A DNA stretch of 64,000 nt from an uncultured Ruminiclostridium sp. (GCA_947627695.1 CANQXF010000007.1:1-64000), one strand, 5' to 3'. Positions 43,860 through 53,507 are shown, counted from the stretch's first letter. The notes: generated by a model from the letters alone, not told the origin. Translations and numbers: made by a program.

Positions 43860-43890
43860 GCGGCGGGAAAGCCAAAATCCCGCCGCTTTT
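43860..43890 (+). terminator. Terminator of the GntR-ABC operon
   Basis: A 9-base-pair stem (GCGGCGGGA / TCCCGCCGC) followed by TTTTATTT. The end overlaps the next promoter. Confidence 0.8.
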
Positions 43891-43891
43891 A

Positions 43892-43920
43892 TTTACAAAC
43901 GGGAAAAAATATGGTACAAT
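43892..43920 (+). promoter_or_regulatory. Promoter of the P-type ATPase gene
   Basis: TTTACA (43892-43897), 17 bases, TACAAT (43915-43920). Confidence 0.65.
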
Positions 43921-43958
43921 AAAAACGTTCAAATCGTTGAAGTAAAAAAGAGGCTTTT

Positions 43959-46328
43959 ATGGACAGGGAAACACTGATGAAAAACGGACTTTCCTCCGAC
44001 GAGGTGAAAAGGCTCGTTTCCGAGGGAAAGACCAACGACGGGGGCGACACTCCCACCAAAAGCGTGGGGGAGATAATCAGAAAAAACACCCTCACCTTTT
44101 TCAATCTTATAAACGTGATACTGGGCGTGCTTGTCCTGCTCACAGGGTCGTACAAAAACTGCCTTTTTCTTGGAGTTATCGTCTGCAACACCGTTATCGG
44201 CATAGTCCAGGAGATAAGGGCGAAAAGGACTATCGACAGACTGAGCCTTATTTCCGCGCCGAAGGTAACTTTGCTTCGTGACGGAAAGGAGATAAGCGGT
44301 CACGCAAAGGATATAGTTTTAGGGGACGTTATGCTGTTGTCCCCGGGGCAGCAGGTATGCTCCGACTGCGTTTTGCTGGGCGGAGAGTGTGAGGTGAACG
44401 AAAGCCTTATAACAGGCGAAAGCGACCCCGTTTTCAGGAAAGAGGGGGAGGAGCTGCTGTCCGGCAGCTTTGTGATAAGCGGGAACGTATACGCCCAGGT
44501 CATTCGAGTGGGGAGCGAAAATTTCAGCTCCAAAATGACCGCAGGGGCAAAGTACATCAAGAAAAACAACAGCGTTATGCTCCGTTCTCTTGACAGGATA
44601 ATCAAGGTGATAGCCTTTTGCTTTATCCCTATCGGTATCTGTCTGTTCCTCAACGCATGGCTGCGCTCGGGACAGGCTTTCGACCGAGCAGTCCTCAGCA
44701 CCGTGGCGGCGCTGATAGGAATGATTCCCGAGGGACTGTATCTGCTGGCAAGCGTAGTTATGGCGGTGAGCGTGATACGCCTTGCTTCCCACAGGACTTT
44801 GGCGCAGGATATGTACTGCTCCGAAACCTTGGCGAGAGTGGACACACTTTGCCTTGACAAGACGGGGACGATAACCGAGGGGAGAATGAAGGTGGAAAGC
44901 ACCCTGCTCCTTGACGAAAATTTCCCGCTTGATAAGGCTATGACCGCATTTGCCGCCTGTATGAACGACCACAATCCCACTATGGACGCAGTAAAAGCCC
45001 ACTGGGAGGGCGGCGAGGACAAAGCAATAAGCACCTGTCCCTTTTCCTCCGCAAGAAAGTGGAGTGGTGCAAATTTTGAAAAGGGCTGTATCATCTTCGG
45101 CGCGCCTGAATTTGTGCTGAGAGAGGATTACTCCAAGATAAAGGATACCTGCGAAAAGGCGCAGGACGAGGGCGTGAGAGTTCTCCTTGCCGCCTGGTCG
45201 GAAAATGAGATAAAGGGGCACGACCTGCCCCAAAATATCACCCCTGCCGCACTTATATTCATCGGGGACGTTATAAGGGAAGAAGCCCCTGCCACGCTGA
45301 AATATTTTGACGCACAGGGCGTTGACATAAAGATAATTTCGGGGGACAATCCCGTAACCGTTTCAAGGATAGCGGGCAAGGCGGGAGTTAAAAACGCTGA
45401 AAGGGCGGTGGACGCTTCCCTCCTTTCCGAGGAAGAAATAAAGGACGCTGTGAACAAATACACCGTTTTCGGCAGAGTTACTCCCGACAAAAAGTTAGCG
45501 CTGGTAAAGGCGCTGAAAGAGCAGGGTCACACCGTGGGAATGACAGGGGACGGCGTTAATGACGTGCTTGCGCTGAAGGAGGCGGACTGCTCCATAGCTA
45601 TGCAGACTGGCAGCGACGCCGCAAAGAGCGTTTCCAACCTGGTACTGCTGGACAGCAGCTTTGCGTCGATGCCGAAGATAGTCGCGGAGGGGCGGCGCTC
45701 GGTGAACAATATACAAAGAAGCGGGACCTTGTTCCTCACAAAGACGGTATATTCATTCCTGCTGGCGCTCATCTTCATTTTCCTCCCCCTGCCCTATCCG
45801 TTCCAGCCTATACAACTTACGCTGATAAGCGTTACAACTATCGGCATACCCAGCTTTTTGCTGGCGCTGGAGCCTAACACGGAGATAATCAAGGGGCATT
45901 TTATCCGGAACATTATGAAATTTGCGTTCCCTCGGGGCGTTTCTATGGCGTTCTGCGCTATGGCGTCGGTGGTGGTGTCGCAGCTTATGGAGCTTTCCAC
46001 CGAAAAGATGTCCACTCTAACAGTCTACACCGTGGCGGCGGTGGGATTTTTCGTGATACTCAGGATAATCAAGCCTGTGAGGGGCTGGAAGATAGCTATG
46101 CTGGCGGGGCTTATCGGGATATTCGTAACTGCCGCACTGCTGTTTTCGGGTATCTTCTCACTGGGAACGCTGGAATTGTTCAATCTCCTTGCGGGAGCGG
46201 GGATATTTGCGGCGGGAGCTGCGCTTATGCTCCTGCTGGAAAAGGCGGCGGAGCCTGTGATACAATTCTTCCTCAGGATAAAGCAAAGGCTTTTCCCGAA
46301 AGCCGAAAAGGAGCATGACAATGGCTGA
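43959..46328 (+). CDS. Cation-translocating P-type ATPase
   Basis: A 789-residue ion pump of the P-type (E1-E2) family. Visible parts are TGES in the actuator domain near 150, the phosphorylation site DKTGTITEG with Asp near 300, and TGDGVND in the hinge. Membrane helix 4 carries IPEGLYLL (PEGL motif), and about ten helices are predicted. The PEGL site and lack of N-terminal metal-binding domains point to a Ca/Mg-type or CtpE/Exp7-like group rather than a copper or zinc exporter; the ion is not proven. rnhA overlaps its last codons. It starts behind its own promoter. Confidence 0.92.
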   Translation: MDRETLMKNGLSSDEVKRLVSEGKTNDGGDTPTKSVGEIIRKNTLTFFNLINVILGVLVLLTGSYKNCLFLGVIVCNTVIGIVQEIRAKRTIDRLSLISAPKVTLLRDGKEISGHAKDIVLGDVMLLSPGQQVCSDCVLLGGECEVNESLITGESDPVFRKEGEELLSGSFVISGNVYAQVIRVGSENFSSKMTAGAKYIKKNNSVMLRSLDRIIKVIAFCFIPIGICLFLNAWLRSGQAFDRAVLSTVAALIGMIPEGLYLLASVVMAVSVIRLASHRTLAQDMYCSETLARVDTLCLDKTGTITEGRMKVESTLLLDENFPLDKAMTAFAACMNDHNPTMDAVKAHWEGGEDKAISTCPFSSARKWSGANFEKGCIIFGAPEFVLREDYSKIKDTCEKAQDEGVRVLLAAWSENEIKGHDLPQNITPAALIFIGDVIREEAPATLKYFDAQGVDIKIISGDNPVTVSRIAGKAGVKNAERAVDASLLSEEEIKDAVNKYTVFGRVTPDKKLALVKALKEQGHTVGMTGDGVNDVLALKEADCSIAMQTGSDAAKSVSNLVLLDSSFASMPKIVAEGRRSVNNIQRSGTLFLTKTVYSFLLALIFIFLPLPYPFQPIQLTLISVTTIGIPSFLLALEPNTEIIKGHFIRNIMKFAFPRGVSMAFCAMASVVVSQLMELSTEKMSTLTVYTVAAVGFFVILRIIKPVRGWKIAMLAGLIGIFVTAALLFSGIFSLGTLELFNLLAGAGIFAAGAALMLLLEKAAEPVIQFFLRIKQRLFPKAEKEHDNG

Positions 46329-46773
46329 GAAAAAACAGGTCTTTATATTTTCGGACGGCGCCTGCTCGGGAAATCCGGGACCCGGCGGCTACGGTGTCAT
46401 TCTCCGCTGTGAGGGGAAAGAAAAGGAGCTGTCGGGCGGGGAGGCCGACACTACCAACAACCGAATGGAGCTTACGGGGGTAATAGTGGGCTTGTCTGCG
46501 CTGAAATATCCCTGCAAGGTCACCGTGCAGACGGATTCAAAGTACGTCGTTGACGGGATAGAAAAGGGCTGGGCGAAAAGCTGGCGGAAAAACGGCTGGA
46601 TAAAGAGCGACAAAAAGCCCGCTTTGAACAGCGACTTGTGGGAGGAACTGCTGGAGCTGTTAGAAATACACGAGGTGAGCTTCGCGTGGATAAAGGGTCA
46701 TGCAGGTCACGCCGAGAACGAGCGATGCGACAGGCTGGCGGTGGCGCAAAGGGACAAATTTGCGGGAAAATAG
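46321..46773 (+). CDS. rnhA: Ribonuclease HI
   Basis: A 150-residue RNase HI that degrades RNA in RNA-DNA hybrids. The catalytic residues are visible: Asp in [13 protein letters not shown] near 12, Glu in RMELTG, Asp in QTDSKYV, and the last Asp in ERCDRLA near 139. The handle region [10 protein letters not shown] is present. The start is the ATG at 46321 because AAAAGGAG is 8 bases upstream; the ATG at 46315 is too close. It overlaps the end of the P-type ATPase gene. Confidence 0.96.
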   Translation: MAEKKQVFIFSDGACSGNPGPGGYGVILRCEGKEKELSGGEADTTNNRMELTGVIVGLSALKYPCKVTVQTDSKYVVDGIEKGWAKSWRKNGWIKSDKKPALNSDLWEELLELLEIHEVSFAWIKGHAGHAENERCDRLAVAQRDKFAGK

Positions 46774-46791
46774 GACTTTTTGGGGCATAAT

Positions 46792-46820
46792 AGCGGTGAG
46801 TTGAACTCGCCGCTTTTTTG
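46792..46820 (+). terminator. Terminator after rnhA
   Basis: AGCGGTGAGT-tga-ACTCGCCGCT (one G-T pair) and a run of six T. Confidence 0.85.
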
Positions 46821-47086
46821 TTTTTTTGGAGGGGAGAGGCGGTGTGGGTGGGAGGGTGGGCGAAGCCGTGAGGCTGAAGGGTAGGCACAAGAGGGAAAAA
46901 TGGTGTCAGGCGGCGGGAAAAAGCAGGACTTTTCAGCCGTGACCGTGAAAGAAAAAACGCAGAAAAAATTTTTTTCAAAAAAATTGACCTTTCCGCCTTC
47001 TTTTTCGTTTTTATATATGAGGGGGTAAATCTAATTATGTCGAAAAAACAAGAAAGAAGGCGAAATAATTTTATTTCTGTAAAATA
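46821..47086. other. Gene-free stretch with a long stem-loop
   Basis: CGCCTTCTTT (46994-47003) pairs with AAAGAAGGCG (47053-47062) across a loop of about 49 bases, with TTCG/CGAA inside. It lies just upstream of the next promoter. A worn GCGAAGCC string at 46861-46868 hints at a decayed five-hairpin element. No coding evidence. Confidence 0.5.
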
Positions 47087-47115
47087 TTGACGTAGCTTTT
47101 ACCTTGGTGTATAAT
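47087..47115 (+). promoter_or_regulatory. Promoter of the DHHW-FkbH-ACP operon
   Basis: TTGACG (47087-47092), 17 bases, TATAAT (47110-47115). A short inverted repeat AGGTAT/ATACCT (47128-47133 and 47144-47149) lies in the leader and could be an operator. Confidence 0.75.
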
Positions 47116-47173
47116 ATAGAAGTATATAGGTATGTGAAAGCATATACCTGTTATGATCACAAAAGGAGCAGTT

Positions 47174-48616
47174 ATGAGCGAACATCAGAAAAAAGATGAT
47201 AAAAATAAAAAGCAACCCGACAAGCAGGAAAACAAGAACGAAAAAAAGTCCTCTTTCTGGGTCAAAGCGAACATCACCGCCACCTTGTCCCTGTTTGCGG
47301 GGATAACCTTGTCACTGCTGATATTCCCGCGCCCCACCGAATCGCATACAGAGCGCAGAGATCTGGCAAAATTCCCGCAGTTTTCCGTTGCGGATTATTT
47401 CAGCGGCGATTTTGCCGACGGGGTAACCGAATGGTTTGACGACACGGTGCCCTGGCGCGACGGATTTAAGAACATTTCCTCGCATATCGTGAAGTATATG
47501 GGCGTATCATTGGGTGGAGCCACTGTCTACGGTCCTATCCAGGAGATAAAGCCCACCTCAACTCAGCCGCCTGAGCCTTCTCAGCCCACCGACACAAATC
47601 AACCTGCGCCTCCCGATAACAGCGACAGTCCCTCAACTCAGCCTACTGAAGAAAACACCTCCGCCACCGTTACCACCGAACCAGAATTTCACGTCGGCGC
47701 AGGTGAAATGTCGGAGAGCAACGGTCTTGTTGTGTACCAGAATACCGATACGGGGCATTACTGGTGCGTACAGCTTTACAGCGGCGGTTACAGTCAGGAC
47801 ACCTTTATCGAGTATATAAACACTATCGCTGACCAGATTGGCGACTCAGCACAGGTATACGTTATGGTAGCGCCTGAATCCAGCGAATACTATACTCCCG
47901 ACCAGTATCTTGACTACACCGTTTCCCAGAAAAAGGTAGTGGACTATATCAACAACGGTCTGAGCGACAAGGTCATCGGCGTTGACTGCGTTGAACCGCT
48001 GAGACAACACGCCGCCGAAGATATTTTCTGCCGCACTGACCACCACTGGAAGCCGCTGGGCGCATACTATGCGGCAAAGGCGTTTGCCGACGCTGCGGGT
48101 ATAACTATACTTGAGGACCTTTCCCTGTATGAACTAAGAACGATACCCAAATTTATCGGCACATGGTATGGCAGCACTCAGGACCCAAACCTGTACAACG
48201 ACTACGATACCTTTGACTACTATATTCCACCTAATGATTTTGACACGTACTATTATGACACAGCTTATCAGAACGAGTTTAAAGCTCCCTTCTTCCTGCA
48301 ATATGACTGTGAGGAAAATCCCGACAGCGCATACTCCACCTTTATGGGAGCAGATAACAAGATAGTGCGTGTGGACACCGATGTTAAAAACGGGAAAAAA
48401 CTGCTCGTGTTCAAGGACAGCTATGGCAACGCCGAGATACCGTTCTATATGAACAGCTATGAGCAGATATACGTCTGTGACATAAGATTTTTTGACCTTA
48501 ACGCAATTGACTTCATCAAAGAACAGGGTATAGACGACGTGCTGTTCACCATGTGCATTACCTCCGCAACGGGAGATAACGCTTTCAAAATGGAAAAGCT
48601 CTTCACCAACCCTTGA
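47174..48616 (+). CDS. DHHW family membrane-anchored protein
   Basis: A 480-residue protein. A lysine-rich cytoplasmic start is followed by one membrane helix at about 30-50. Then comes the family start region (ERRDLAKFP, then WFDDTVPWRDGFKN) and a Pro/Ser/Thr linker at about 125-170. The outer catalytic part resembles AlgJ/AlgX SGNH-fold proteins: RTDHHWKPLGAYYAAKAF carries the DHHW motif, and FKDSYGNAEIPF may supply the serine. These proteins take part in adding acyl groups to surface polymers. The start at 47174 follows AAAAGGAG; the ATG at 47153 lacks a site. First gene of a four-gene operon. Confidence 0.85.
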   Translation: MSEHQKKDDKNKKQPDKQENKNEKKSSFWVKANITATLSLFAGITLSLLIFPRPTESHTERRDLAKFPQFSVADYFSGDFADGVTEWFDDTVPWRDGFKNISSHIVKYMGVSLGGATVYGPIQEIKPTSTQPPEPSQPTDTNQPAPPDNSDSPSTQPTEENTSATVTTEPEFHVGAGEMSESNGLVVYQNTDTGHYWCVQLYSGGYSQDTFIEYINTIADQIGDSAQVYVMVAPESSEYYTPDQYLDYTVSQKKVVDYINNGLSDKVIGVDCVEPLRQHAAEDIFCRTDHHWKPLGAYYAAKAFADAAGITILEDLSLYELRTIPKFIGTWYGSTQDPNLYNDYDTFDYYIPPNDFDTYYYDTAYQNEFKAPFFLQYDCEENPDSAYSTFMGADNKIVRVDTDVKNGKKLLVFKDSYGNAEIPFYMNSYEQIYVCDIRFFDLNAIDFIKEQGIDDVLFTMCITSATGDNAFKMEKLFTNP

Positions 48617-48633
48617 AAGGAATCAGAATAACA

Positions 48634-49788
48634 ATGAATATCAAAAGAATTACGGCGCTGGGGCTTTGCCTTGCTATGCTCCTCTGCGCCTGCAACGGCA
48701 ATAATGCCGACGATAATACCACAACAACTCCCGCCCCCCAAAGCCAACAGCAGGGCAGTGAAAGCGAAAGCCAGAGTGAAACCACAACTCCCACCTCCGA
48801 AGAATCGGAAAATACTTCCTCTGACACTTCTTCTTCGGAGGAAGAATCCGTTCCCCCTGTCACCGAGCCTGCGGGAAGCGTTCCCGACGACTACCGTGAA
48901 TACGGCGAAAACGGCATACTCGTGGTAGGAAGAAACGGGCATTATGTAGGGCTTAGCGGCTGCTGGGGAACGCTGGAGCTTTGCGACAGCTACACCGCTT
49001 CCCTCAACAAAGCGGCGGAGCTGCTCCCCGACGTTAACGTATACGATATGATAGCTCCCACCGCCGTGGAATTTTATCTTCCCGACGACGTGACAGGATT
49101 TACAGGCAGTCAGAAAGAAAAGATCGACCACGTTAAAAGCGGGCTGAAAAACGTAACTGAAATAGACGCTTACGGCGTTTTGCAGCAGCATCAGGACGAA
49201 TACATCTATTCCCGCACCGACCACCACTGGCAGCCTTTGGGCGCATACTATGCCGCAAAGGAATTTGCACAGCAGTCGGGAACGGGCGACCTGTTCCCCG
49301 CCCTGTCGGAATATGAAGCGGTGACTAAAGAGGGATACGTGGGCTCATACTATAACTACTCAAAATGCGAAAGCCTGAAAAGCGACCCAGAGCCCTTCAC
49401 CCTGTACATTTCCCCCAATGCGGACGCCCTTACCACAACATATTACGACACCTCTTTCCAGAACGGCGAGCAGGGACATCTGTTCCCCTATCCTGACGCC
49501 AGCGGATATTATCTTTCATTCTTGGGAACGGATATCTGCATAGCCGAGATAGACACCGACTGCAAAAACGGCAGGACCCTCGTCATCTGCAAGGAAAGCT
49601 ACGGGAACGCTCTTGTTCCTTTCCTGACAAGCTGCTATGAAAAGATATACGTTACGGATATGAGATATTTTGATATTAACCTTGTGGACTTCTGCAAGGA
49701 GGTGGGAGCGACCGACCTGCTGTTCGCCTGCTGTACCTTTACCCCCGCAGGCGGAAACGGCTCTTACCTGGAAGATATAATAAAATAA
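48634..49788 (+). CDS. DHHW family lipoprotein
   Basis: A 384-residue paralog of the preceding protein without its N-terminal family region. A signal peptide ends in lipobox LLCAC (Cys at about 18), so it is lipid-anchored outside. A Ser/Thr/Glu linker spans about 22-80. Then the shared core: RTDHHWQPLGAYYAAKEFA with DHHW, and the later ICKESYGNALVPF. In this second motif DS of the first protein is replaced by ES, which may alter catalysis. AAAGGA precedes the ATG at 48634. Two DHHW proteins in tandem suggest two steps or two acceptors. Confidence 0.82.
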   Translation: MNIKRITALGLCLAMLLCACNGNNADDNTTTTPAPQSQQQGSESESQSETTTPTSEESENTSSDTSSSEEESVPPVTEPAGSVPDDYREYGENGILVVGRNGHYVGLSGCWGTLELCDSYTASLNKAAELLPDVNVYDMIAPTAVEFYLPDDVTGFTGSQKEKIDHVKSGLKNVTEIDAYGVLQQHQDEYIYSRTDHHWQPLGAYYAAKEFAQQSGTGDLFPALSEYEAVTKEGYVGSYYNYSKCESLKSDPEPFTLYISPNADALTTTYYDTSFQNGEQGHLFPYPDASGYYLSFLGTDICIAEIDTDCKNGRTLVICKESYGNALVPFLTSCYEKIYVTDMRYFDINLVDFCKEVGATDLLFACCTFTPAGGNGSYLEDIIK

Positions 49789-49801
49789 CTGTGAGGAAAA
49801 A

Positions 49802-51565
49802 ATGGCGAATTTTTACCCCTTTGACAGAGTGGAGCTTACCAAAAAGCAAAAACCCATAAAGCGCAAACTGCTTTCAGACGGCAGTAAGCGGATAGAAAAG
49901 AAGATCGCGGTGCTGGGCGGCTCCACCACCAACGGAATCGTGGATATGCTGGAGCTTTTCCTGCTTTATTACGGGATAAAGGCGGAGTTTTATCAGAGCG
50001 AATACGATCAATACTGGCAAGACGCAATGTTCGGCGCCGAGCTGCGTGAGTTTCAGCCTGATTTTGTGTTTATCCACACCACTTCAAGAAATATCACCGC
50101 TTTCCCCGAAATGTCAATGAACAAGGAGGAAGCAGACGGTCTGCTGAAAAAGCAGCTTGAGCATTTCACCGTGATGTGGGATAAGCTGAGGGAGGACCTT
50201 TCCTGTCCCATTATACAAAACAATATGGAAATGCCGTACTGGAGACTGCTGGGCAACAAGGACTGCGCCGACTTTCACGGCAGGGTGAACTTTGTGACAA
50301 GGCTGAACGGCGGGTTTTACGATTACGCCGCAGAACACAGTGACTTTTACATTCATGATATAAACTATCTCAGCGCGTCGCTGGGACTGGAAAATTTTTT
50401 CGACCTAAGGCAATGGCATATGTACAAGTACGCGGTGGCTCCTAAGCTTTTCCCTGATTTTGCCTTTAGTCTGGCGAAAATTTTCGCTTCTCTCCTTGGG
50501 AAGAACAAAAAAGTCCTTGCCCTTGACCTGGACAACACCCTCTGGGGCGGCGTAGTGGGTGACGACGGAGTGGAAAATCTTGCTCTTGGGCAGGAAGTGC
50601 CTATGGGGCAGGCGTACTGCGAGTTTCAGTCCTATATCAAGGCGCAAAAACAGCTTGGGGTACTTCTGACGGTATGCTCCAAAAACGACCGTAAAAATGC
50701 AATAGCGGGACTTGAACACCCCGACGGCGTTCTTCGCCCCGACGATTTCACCGTGATAAAGGCGAACTGGGAACCTAAAAGCCTGAACATTCAGCAGACC
50801 GCAAAGGAGCTTGACCTGCTCCCCGAAAGCATTGTGTTCGTGGACGACAATCCCGCCGAGCGCGCAATTGTTGGCGATATGGGGATAGAGACCCCGCCTA
50901 TGGACATAATTGAAAATTATATCAAGACCCTTGACAAGGGCGGATATTTTGAAGTGACGAACTTCTCCGCCGACGACCTGCGCAGAGTTGAAATGTACAA
51001 GCAAAACGCCGAGAGGGCGGCGGCGCAGTCCTCCTTCAAGGATTACGGGGAATATCTGGACTTTCTTGAAATGAAAGCGGTGATTGAGGACTTTTCGCCT
51101 ATCAATCTGGCGAGAGTTACTCAGCTTACCAACAAGAGCAACCAGTTCAATCTAACCACCAAACGCTATTCCCCCGCCGAAATGGAAAAGGTGTACAAAA
51201 GCGAAGATTATATCCGCCTTTGCGGACGGCTTGCGGACAAATACGGCGACAACGGCATTGTGAGTGTGGTGATAGGAGAAAAGCAGGGCGGTGCTCTCGA
51301 TATTCAGCTTTGGCTGATGAGCTGCCGTGTGCTGAAAAGAGAGATGGAATTTGCTATGTTGGACGTGCTTGTGCAAAAGGCAAGGGAGCAGGGCTTAACT
51401 AAGCTGGTGGGACACTACTATCCCTCTCCGAAAAATTCTATGGTAAAGGATCTGTATATGGACTTCGGTTTCACAAAGACGGAGGAGGACGGCGATGGAA
51501 ATACCCGCTGGGAGCTGTCGCTTGATTCTTACGAAAACCGAACTTCACATATTGAAATAAACTGA
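49802..51565 (+). CDS. FkbH-like HAD-IIIC phosphatase/acyl-ACP enzyme
   Basis: A 587-residue three-part protein. Residues about 30-190 look like an SGNH-type N-terminal domain (AVLGGSTTNGIVDMLE). Residues about 235-375 form the HAD core with the nucleophile motif ALDLDNTLWGGVVGDDG, a TVCSKND motif and VFVDDNPAERA. The C-terminal part (about 400-575) resembles an acetyltransferase fold, with LTQLTNKSNQFNLTTKRY before it. FkbH enzymes convert 1,3-bisphosphoglycerate to glyceryl-S-ACP in polyketide pathways; the ACP gene next door fits that chemistry. Alternatives are other acyl groups. GTGAGGAAA precedes the ATG. Confidence 0.88.
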   Translation: MANFYPFDRVELTKKQKPIKRKLLSDGSKRIEKKIAVLGGSTTNGIVDMLELFLLYYGIKAEFYQSEYDQYWQDAMFGAELREFQPDFVFIHTTSRNITAFPEMSMNKEEADGLLKKQLEHFTVMWDKLREDLSCPIIQNNMEMPYWRLLGNKDCADFHGRVNFVTRLNGGFYDYAAEHSDFYIHDINYLSASLGLENFFDLRQWHMYKYAVAPKLFPDFAFSLAKIFASLLGKNKKVLALDLDNTLWGGVVGDDGVENLALGQEVPMGQAYCEFQSYIKAQKQLGVLLTVCSKNDRKNAIAGLEHPDGVLRPDDFTVIKANWEPKSLNIQQTAKELDLLPESIVFVDDNPAERAIVGDMGIETPPMDIIENYIKTLDKGGYFEVTNFSADDLRRVEMYKQNAERAAAQSSFKDYGEYLDFLEMKAVIEDFSPINLARVTQLTNKSNQFNLTTKRYSPAEMEKVYKSEDYIRLCGRLADKYGDNGIVSVVIGEKQGGALDIQLWLMSCRVLKREMEFAMLDVLVQKAREQGLTKLVGHYYPSPKNSMVKDLYMDFGFTKTEEDGDGNTRWELSLDSYENRTSHIEIN

Positions 51566-51580
51566 AAGGGAGCTTGAGCT

Positions 51581-51814
51581 ATGGACGAGATATACGAAAG
51601 ACTGAACGGCGTGTTCAGAAACGTTTTTGACGACGACAGCATTACCGTGAACGAGGATACCACCGCCGACGATATCGAGGACTGGGACAGCCTGAACCAC
51701 ATCACGCTGGTAGACGCTGTGGAAAGCGAATTTGGCGTGCGCTTCACCATGGGCGAGGTAAGCGGTATGAAAAATGTGGGGGAAATGGCGAAGATTATTA
51801 AAGAGAGAATGTAA
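51581..51814 (+). CDS. Acyl carrier protein
   Basis: A 77-residue acidic acyl carrier protein. Ser37 in WDSLNH is the 4'-phosphopantetheine site. The four-helix pattern and length are typical. It is not the fatty-acid ACP, judging by the motif context (WDSLNHITL instead of DSLDTVEL) and by its operon with the FkbH-like protein. It most likely carries the acyl or glyceryl group made by that protein. GAAAGGGAG precedes the ATG. Last gene of the operon. Confidence 0.92.
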   Translation: MDEIYERLNGVFRNVFDDDSITVNEDTTADDIEDWDSLNHITLVDAVESEFGVRFTMGEVSGMKNVGEMAKIIKERM

Positions 51815-51815
51815 A

Positions 51816-51983
51816 AAACTTGTCGACAAGTCGACAAGTTTTATGAGGGAACCCCTGACGGGTTCCCTCATTACTCCTTCCTGCATCGGCTCCGCTACGC
51901 TCACGGAAATGCAAATATGTTTATATTTGCATTTCACTGCGCCGATAGAGGAATAAAATTCGAGGCAAAGCCCCGAATTTTAT
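51816..51983. repeat. Cluster of four to five long hairpins after the ACP gene
   Basis: Hairpins in order: 51816-51841 (AAACTTGTCGAC-aa and complement, with the palindrome CTTGTCGACAAG nested inside), 51843-51871 (ATGAGGGAACCC-ctgac), outer arms ATCGGC/GCCGAT (51885-51890 and 51941-51946) around 51906-51935 (GAAATGCAAATAT-gttt), and 51953-51983 (ATAAAATTCG...CGAATTTTAT with an inner GGC-aaa-GCC). Stems are perfect or nearly so. No gene is present. Confidence 0.75.
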
Positions 51984-51997
51984 GTTATCATAAAAAT

Positions 51998-52027
51998 GCC
52001 GTGGAATTTGCTCCACGGCTTTTTTTA
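51998..52027. terminator. Bidirectional terminator between the ACP and rmuC genes
   Basis: GCCGTGGA-atttgc-TCCACGGC with T-run on the plus strand and ATTTTTA on the minus strand. Confidence 0.85.
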
Positions 52028-53326
52028 TTTTTCTTCGGTTTCCGTTTCGTCCGTCCCCTGTAATATCGCTACAAGTCCGTCCAGACCGCCTTCAAGGGTC
52101 TCAACGCTTTTGAGGGATTTGTTTATCTGACGGGTGCGAACGCCCACCAGCTTTTCCAGCTCGTCGTCAAGCTGACGGGAACGCAGCTGCGCCGATTTAA
52201 GCACCTTTTCAAAGGTCTCAAACTCGCCCTTGACGCCTGAGAGCACCTTCCATACGTCGTCGCTGCGCTTTTGTATCGCAAGGGTGCGAAAGCCCATATA
52301 AAGGGAGTTCAGCATTGCCGCCATTGTGGAGGGTCCCGCTATGTTTACCTGGAATTTCTGCTGAAGCTCCTCCACCAGCCCCATATTCACCACCTCGGCG
52401 TAAAGTCCCTCAAAGGGCAGGAACATTATTCCGAAGCCTGTGGTGTGAGGGGGCTGTATGTATTTTTCCCGAATGTCCTTTGCGCTGTTTCGTATGCGTT
52501 CGGAAAGGACTTTTTTCGCCGCGTCAACCGTGTCCTTGTCGCCGCTGTCGTAGGCGTCCCTCAGCGCGTGATACGTATCGCCGGGAAATTTTGCGTCTAT
52601 GGGGAGATAGATAGTTCCGTCGCCGTCGCCGGGGAGCTTTATTGCAAACTCGACATGGTTCTTGCTGTCGGGAACGGTGACAACGTCTTTTTCATACTGT
52701 TCGGGAGCAAGAATTTCGGACAGGATACCCTCAAGCTGAGTTTCCCCCATAATACCTCTTGTTTTAACGTTGGAGAGTATCTTTTTCAGGTCCCCTACTC
52801 CCGCCGCAAGGCTCTGCATTTCGCCCAGCCCCTTGTGTACCTCTTCAAGGCGCTCGCTTACGGTCTTGAAAGACTGAGCCATTCTCTCGTCAAGGGTCTT
52901 TTGCAGCTTTTCGTCAACGGTGGTCCTTATCTGATCCAGGCGCTTGCCGTTGTCCTCCCTTATTTCAAGCAGCTGCTTGTTTACCGTTTCGTTTACCTTT
53001 GAAAGCGCTTCTACGTTGTTTTTCTCTATGCCCTGCAAGCGGTGCTCCAGCAATTCCAGCCGTTGATTCATATTGTCTGCGGACTGGCGCTGGCTGTCGC
53101 TGAGCATTTGGGACAAGCCCTTTATGTTGTCGGAGACCTCCCGCCTTAACTCCGTCTGGCCTCCCTTCTGGTCGGCGGAAAGGGTGGAAAGCCTGTCCTT
53201 TATCACCTCAAGCTCCTTGGAATTGTCCCCGCCGCCCGACGGCTTTCCGTTTTTTATTACGATTATCAGCAGGATAATGCTGATAACAATTGAAATCGCC
53301 GAAAGAATTATTCCTAAAATTTCCAT
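52025..53326 (-). CDS. rmuC: RmuC family DNA recombination protein
   Basis: A 433-residue protein. One membrane helix at about 2-24, then a long coiled coil (about 45-185), then the RmuC nuclease-like domain with GIMGETQLEGIL, LPIDAKFPGDTYHAL and PPHTTGFGIMFLPFEGLYAEV. RmuC limits DNA inversions in E. coli and has a PD-(D/E)XK-like core. The frame extends upstream to 53389, but AAAGGAG lies directly before the ATG at 53326 and the upstream part covers the promoter, so 53326 is the start. Confidence 0.93.
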   Translation of the reverse strand: MEILGIILSAISIVISIILLIIVIKNGKPSGGGDNSKELEVIKDRLSTLSADQKGGQTELRREVSDNIKGLSQMLSDSQRQSADNMNQRLELLEHRLQGIEKNNVEALSKVNETVNKQLLEIREDNGKRLDQIRTTVDEKLQKTLDERMAQSFKTVSERLEEVHKGLGEMQSLAAGVGDLKKILSNVKTRGIMGETQLEGILSEILAPEQYEKDVVTVPDSKNHVEFAIKLPGDGDGTIYLPIDAKFPGDTYHALRDAYDSGDKDTVDAAKKVLSERIRNSAKDIREKYIQPPHTTGFGIMFLPFEGLYAEVVNMGLVEELQQKFQVNIAGPSTMAAMLNSLYMGFRTLAIQKRSDDVWKVLSGVKGEFETFEKVLKSAQLRSRQLDDELEKLVGVRTRQINKSLKSVETLEGGLDGLVAILQGTDETETEEK

Positions 53327-53360
53327 TTTTGCTCCTTTATTCTGAAAAATTACTGTAATT

Positions 53361-53389
53361 ATTTTAACATAACAAAATACCTTTGTCAA
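53361..53389 (-). promoter_or_regulatory. Promoter of rmuC
   Basis: On the minus strand there is TTGACA (53384-53389), 17 bases, TAAAAT (53361-53366). Confidence 0.8.
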
Positions 53390-53404
53390 TTATGTTGTTT
53401 TTTC

Positions 53405-53433
53405 TTGCTTTTTTGCGGAAAATATGTTATAAT
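53405..53433 (+). promoter_or_regulatory. Promoter of the YegP-like gene
   Basis: TTGCTT (53405-53410), 17 bases, TATAAT (53428-53433). Back to back with the rmuC promoter. The leader is about 68 bases. Confidence 0.75.
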
Positions 53434-53507
53434 TTAATAAATAAACTTTGTACTTTTCCCGAACAGTCGGGTCAATATTTAATTTTAAAATTCAGGAGGA
53501 AAAAACC

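Noticed and set aside
46520-46978. Minus-strand open frame of 152 residues after rnhA
   Set aside because: Overlaps rnhA in antisense and the gene-free stretch; composition is low-complexity and no ribosome site is visible.
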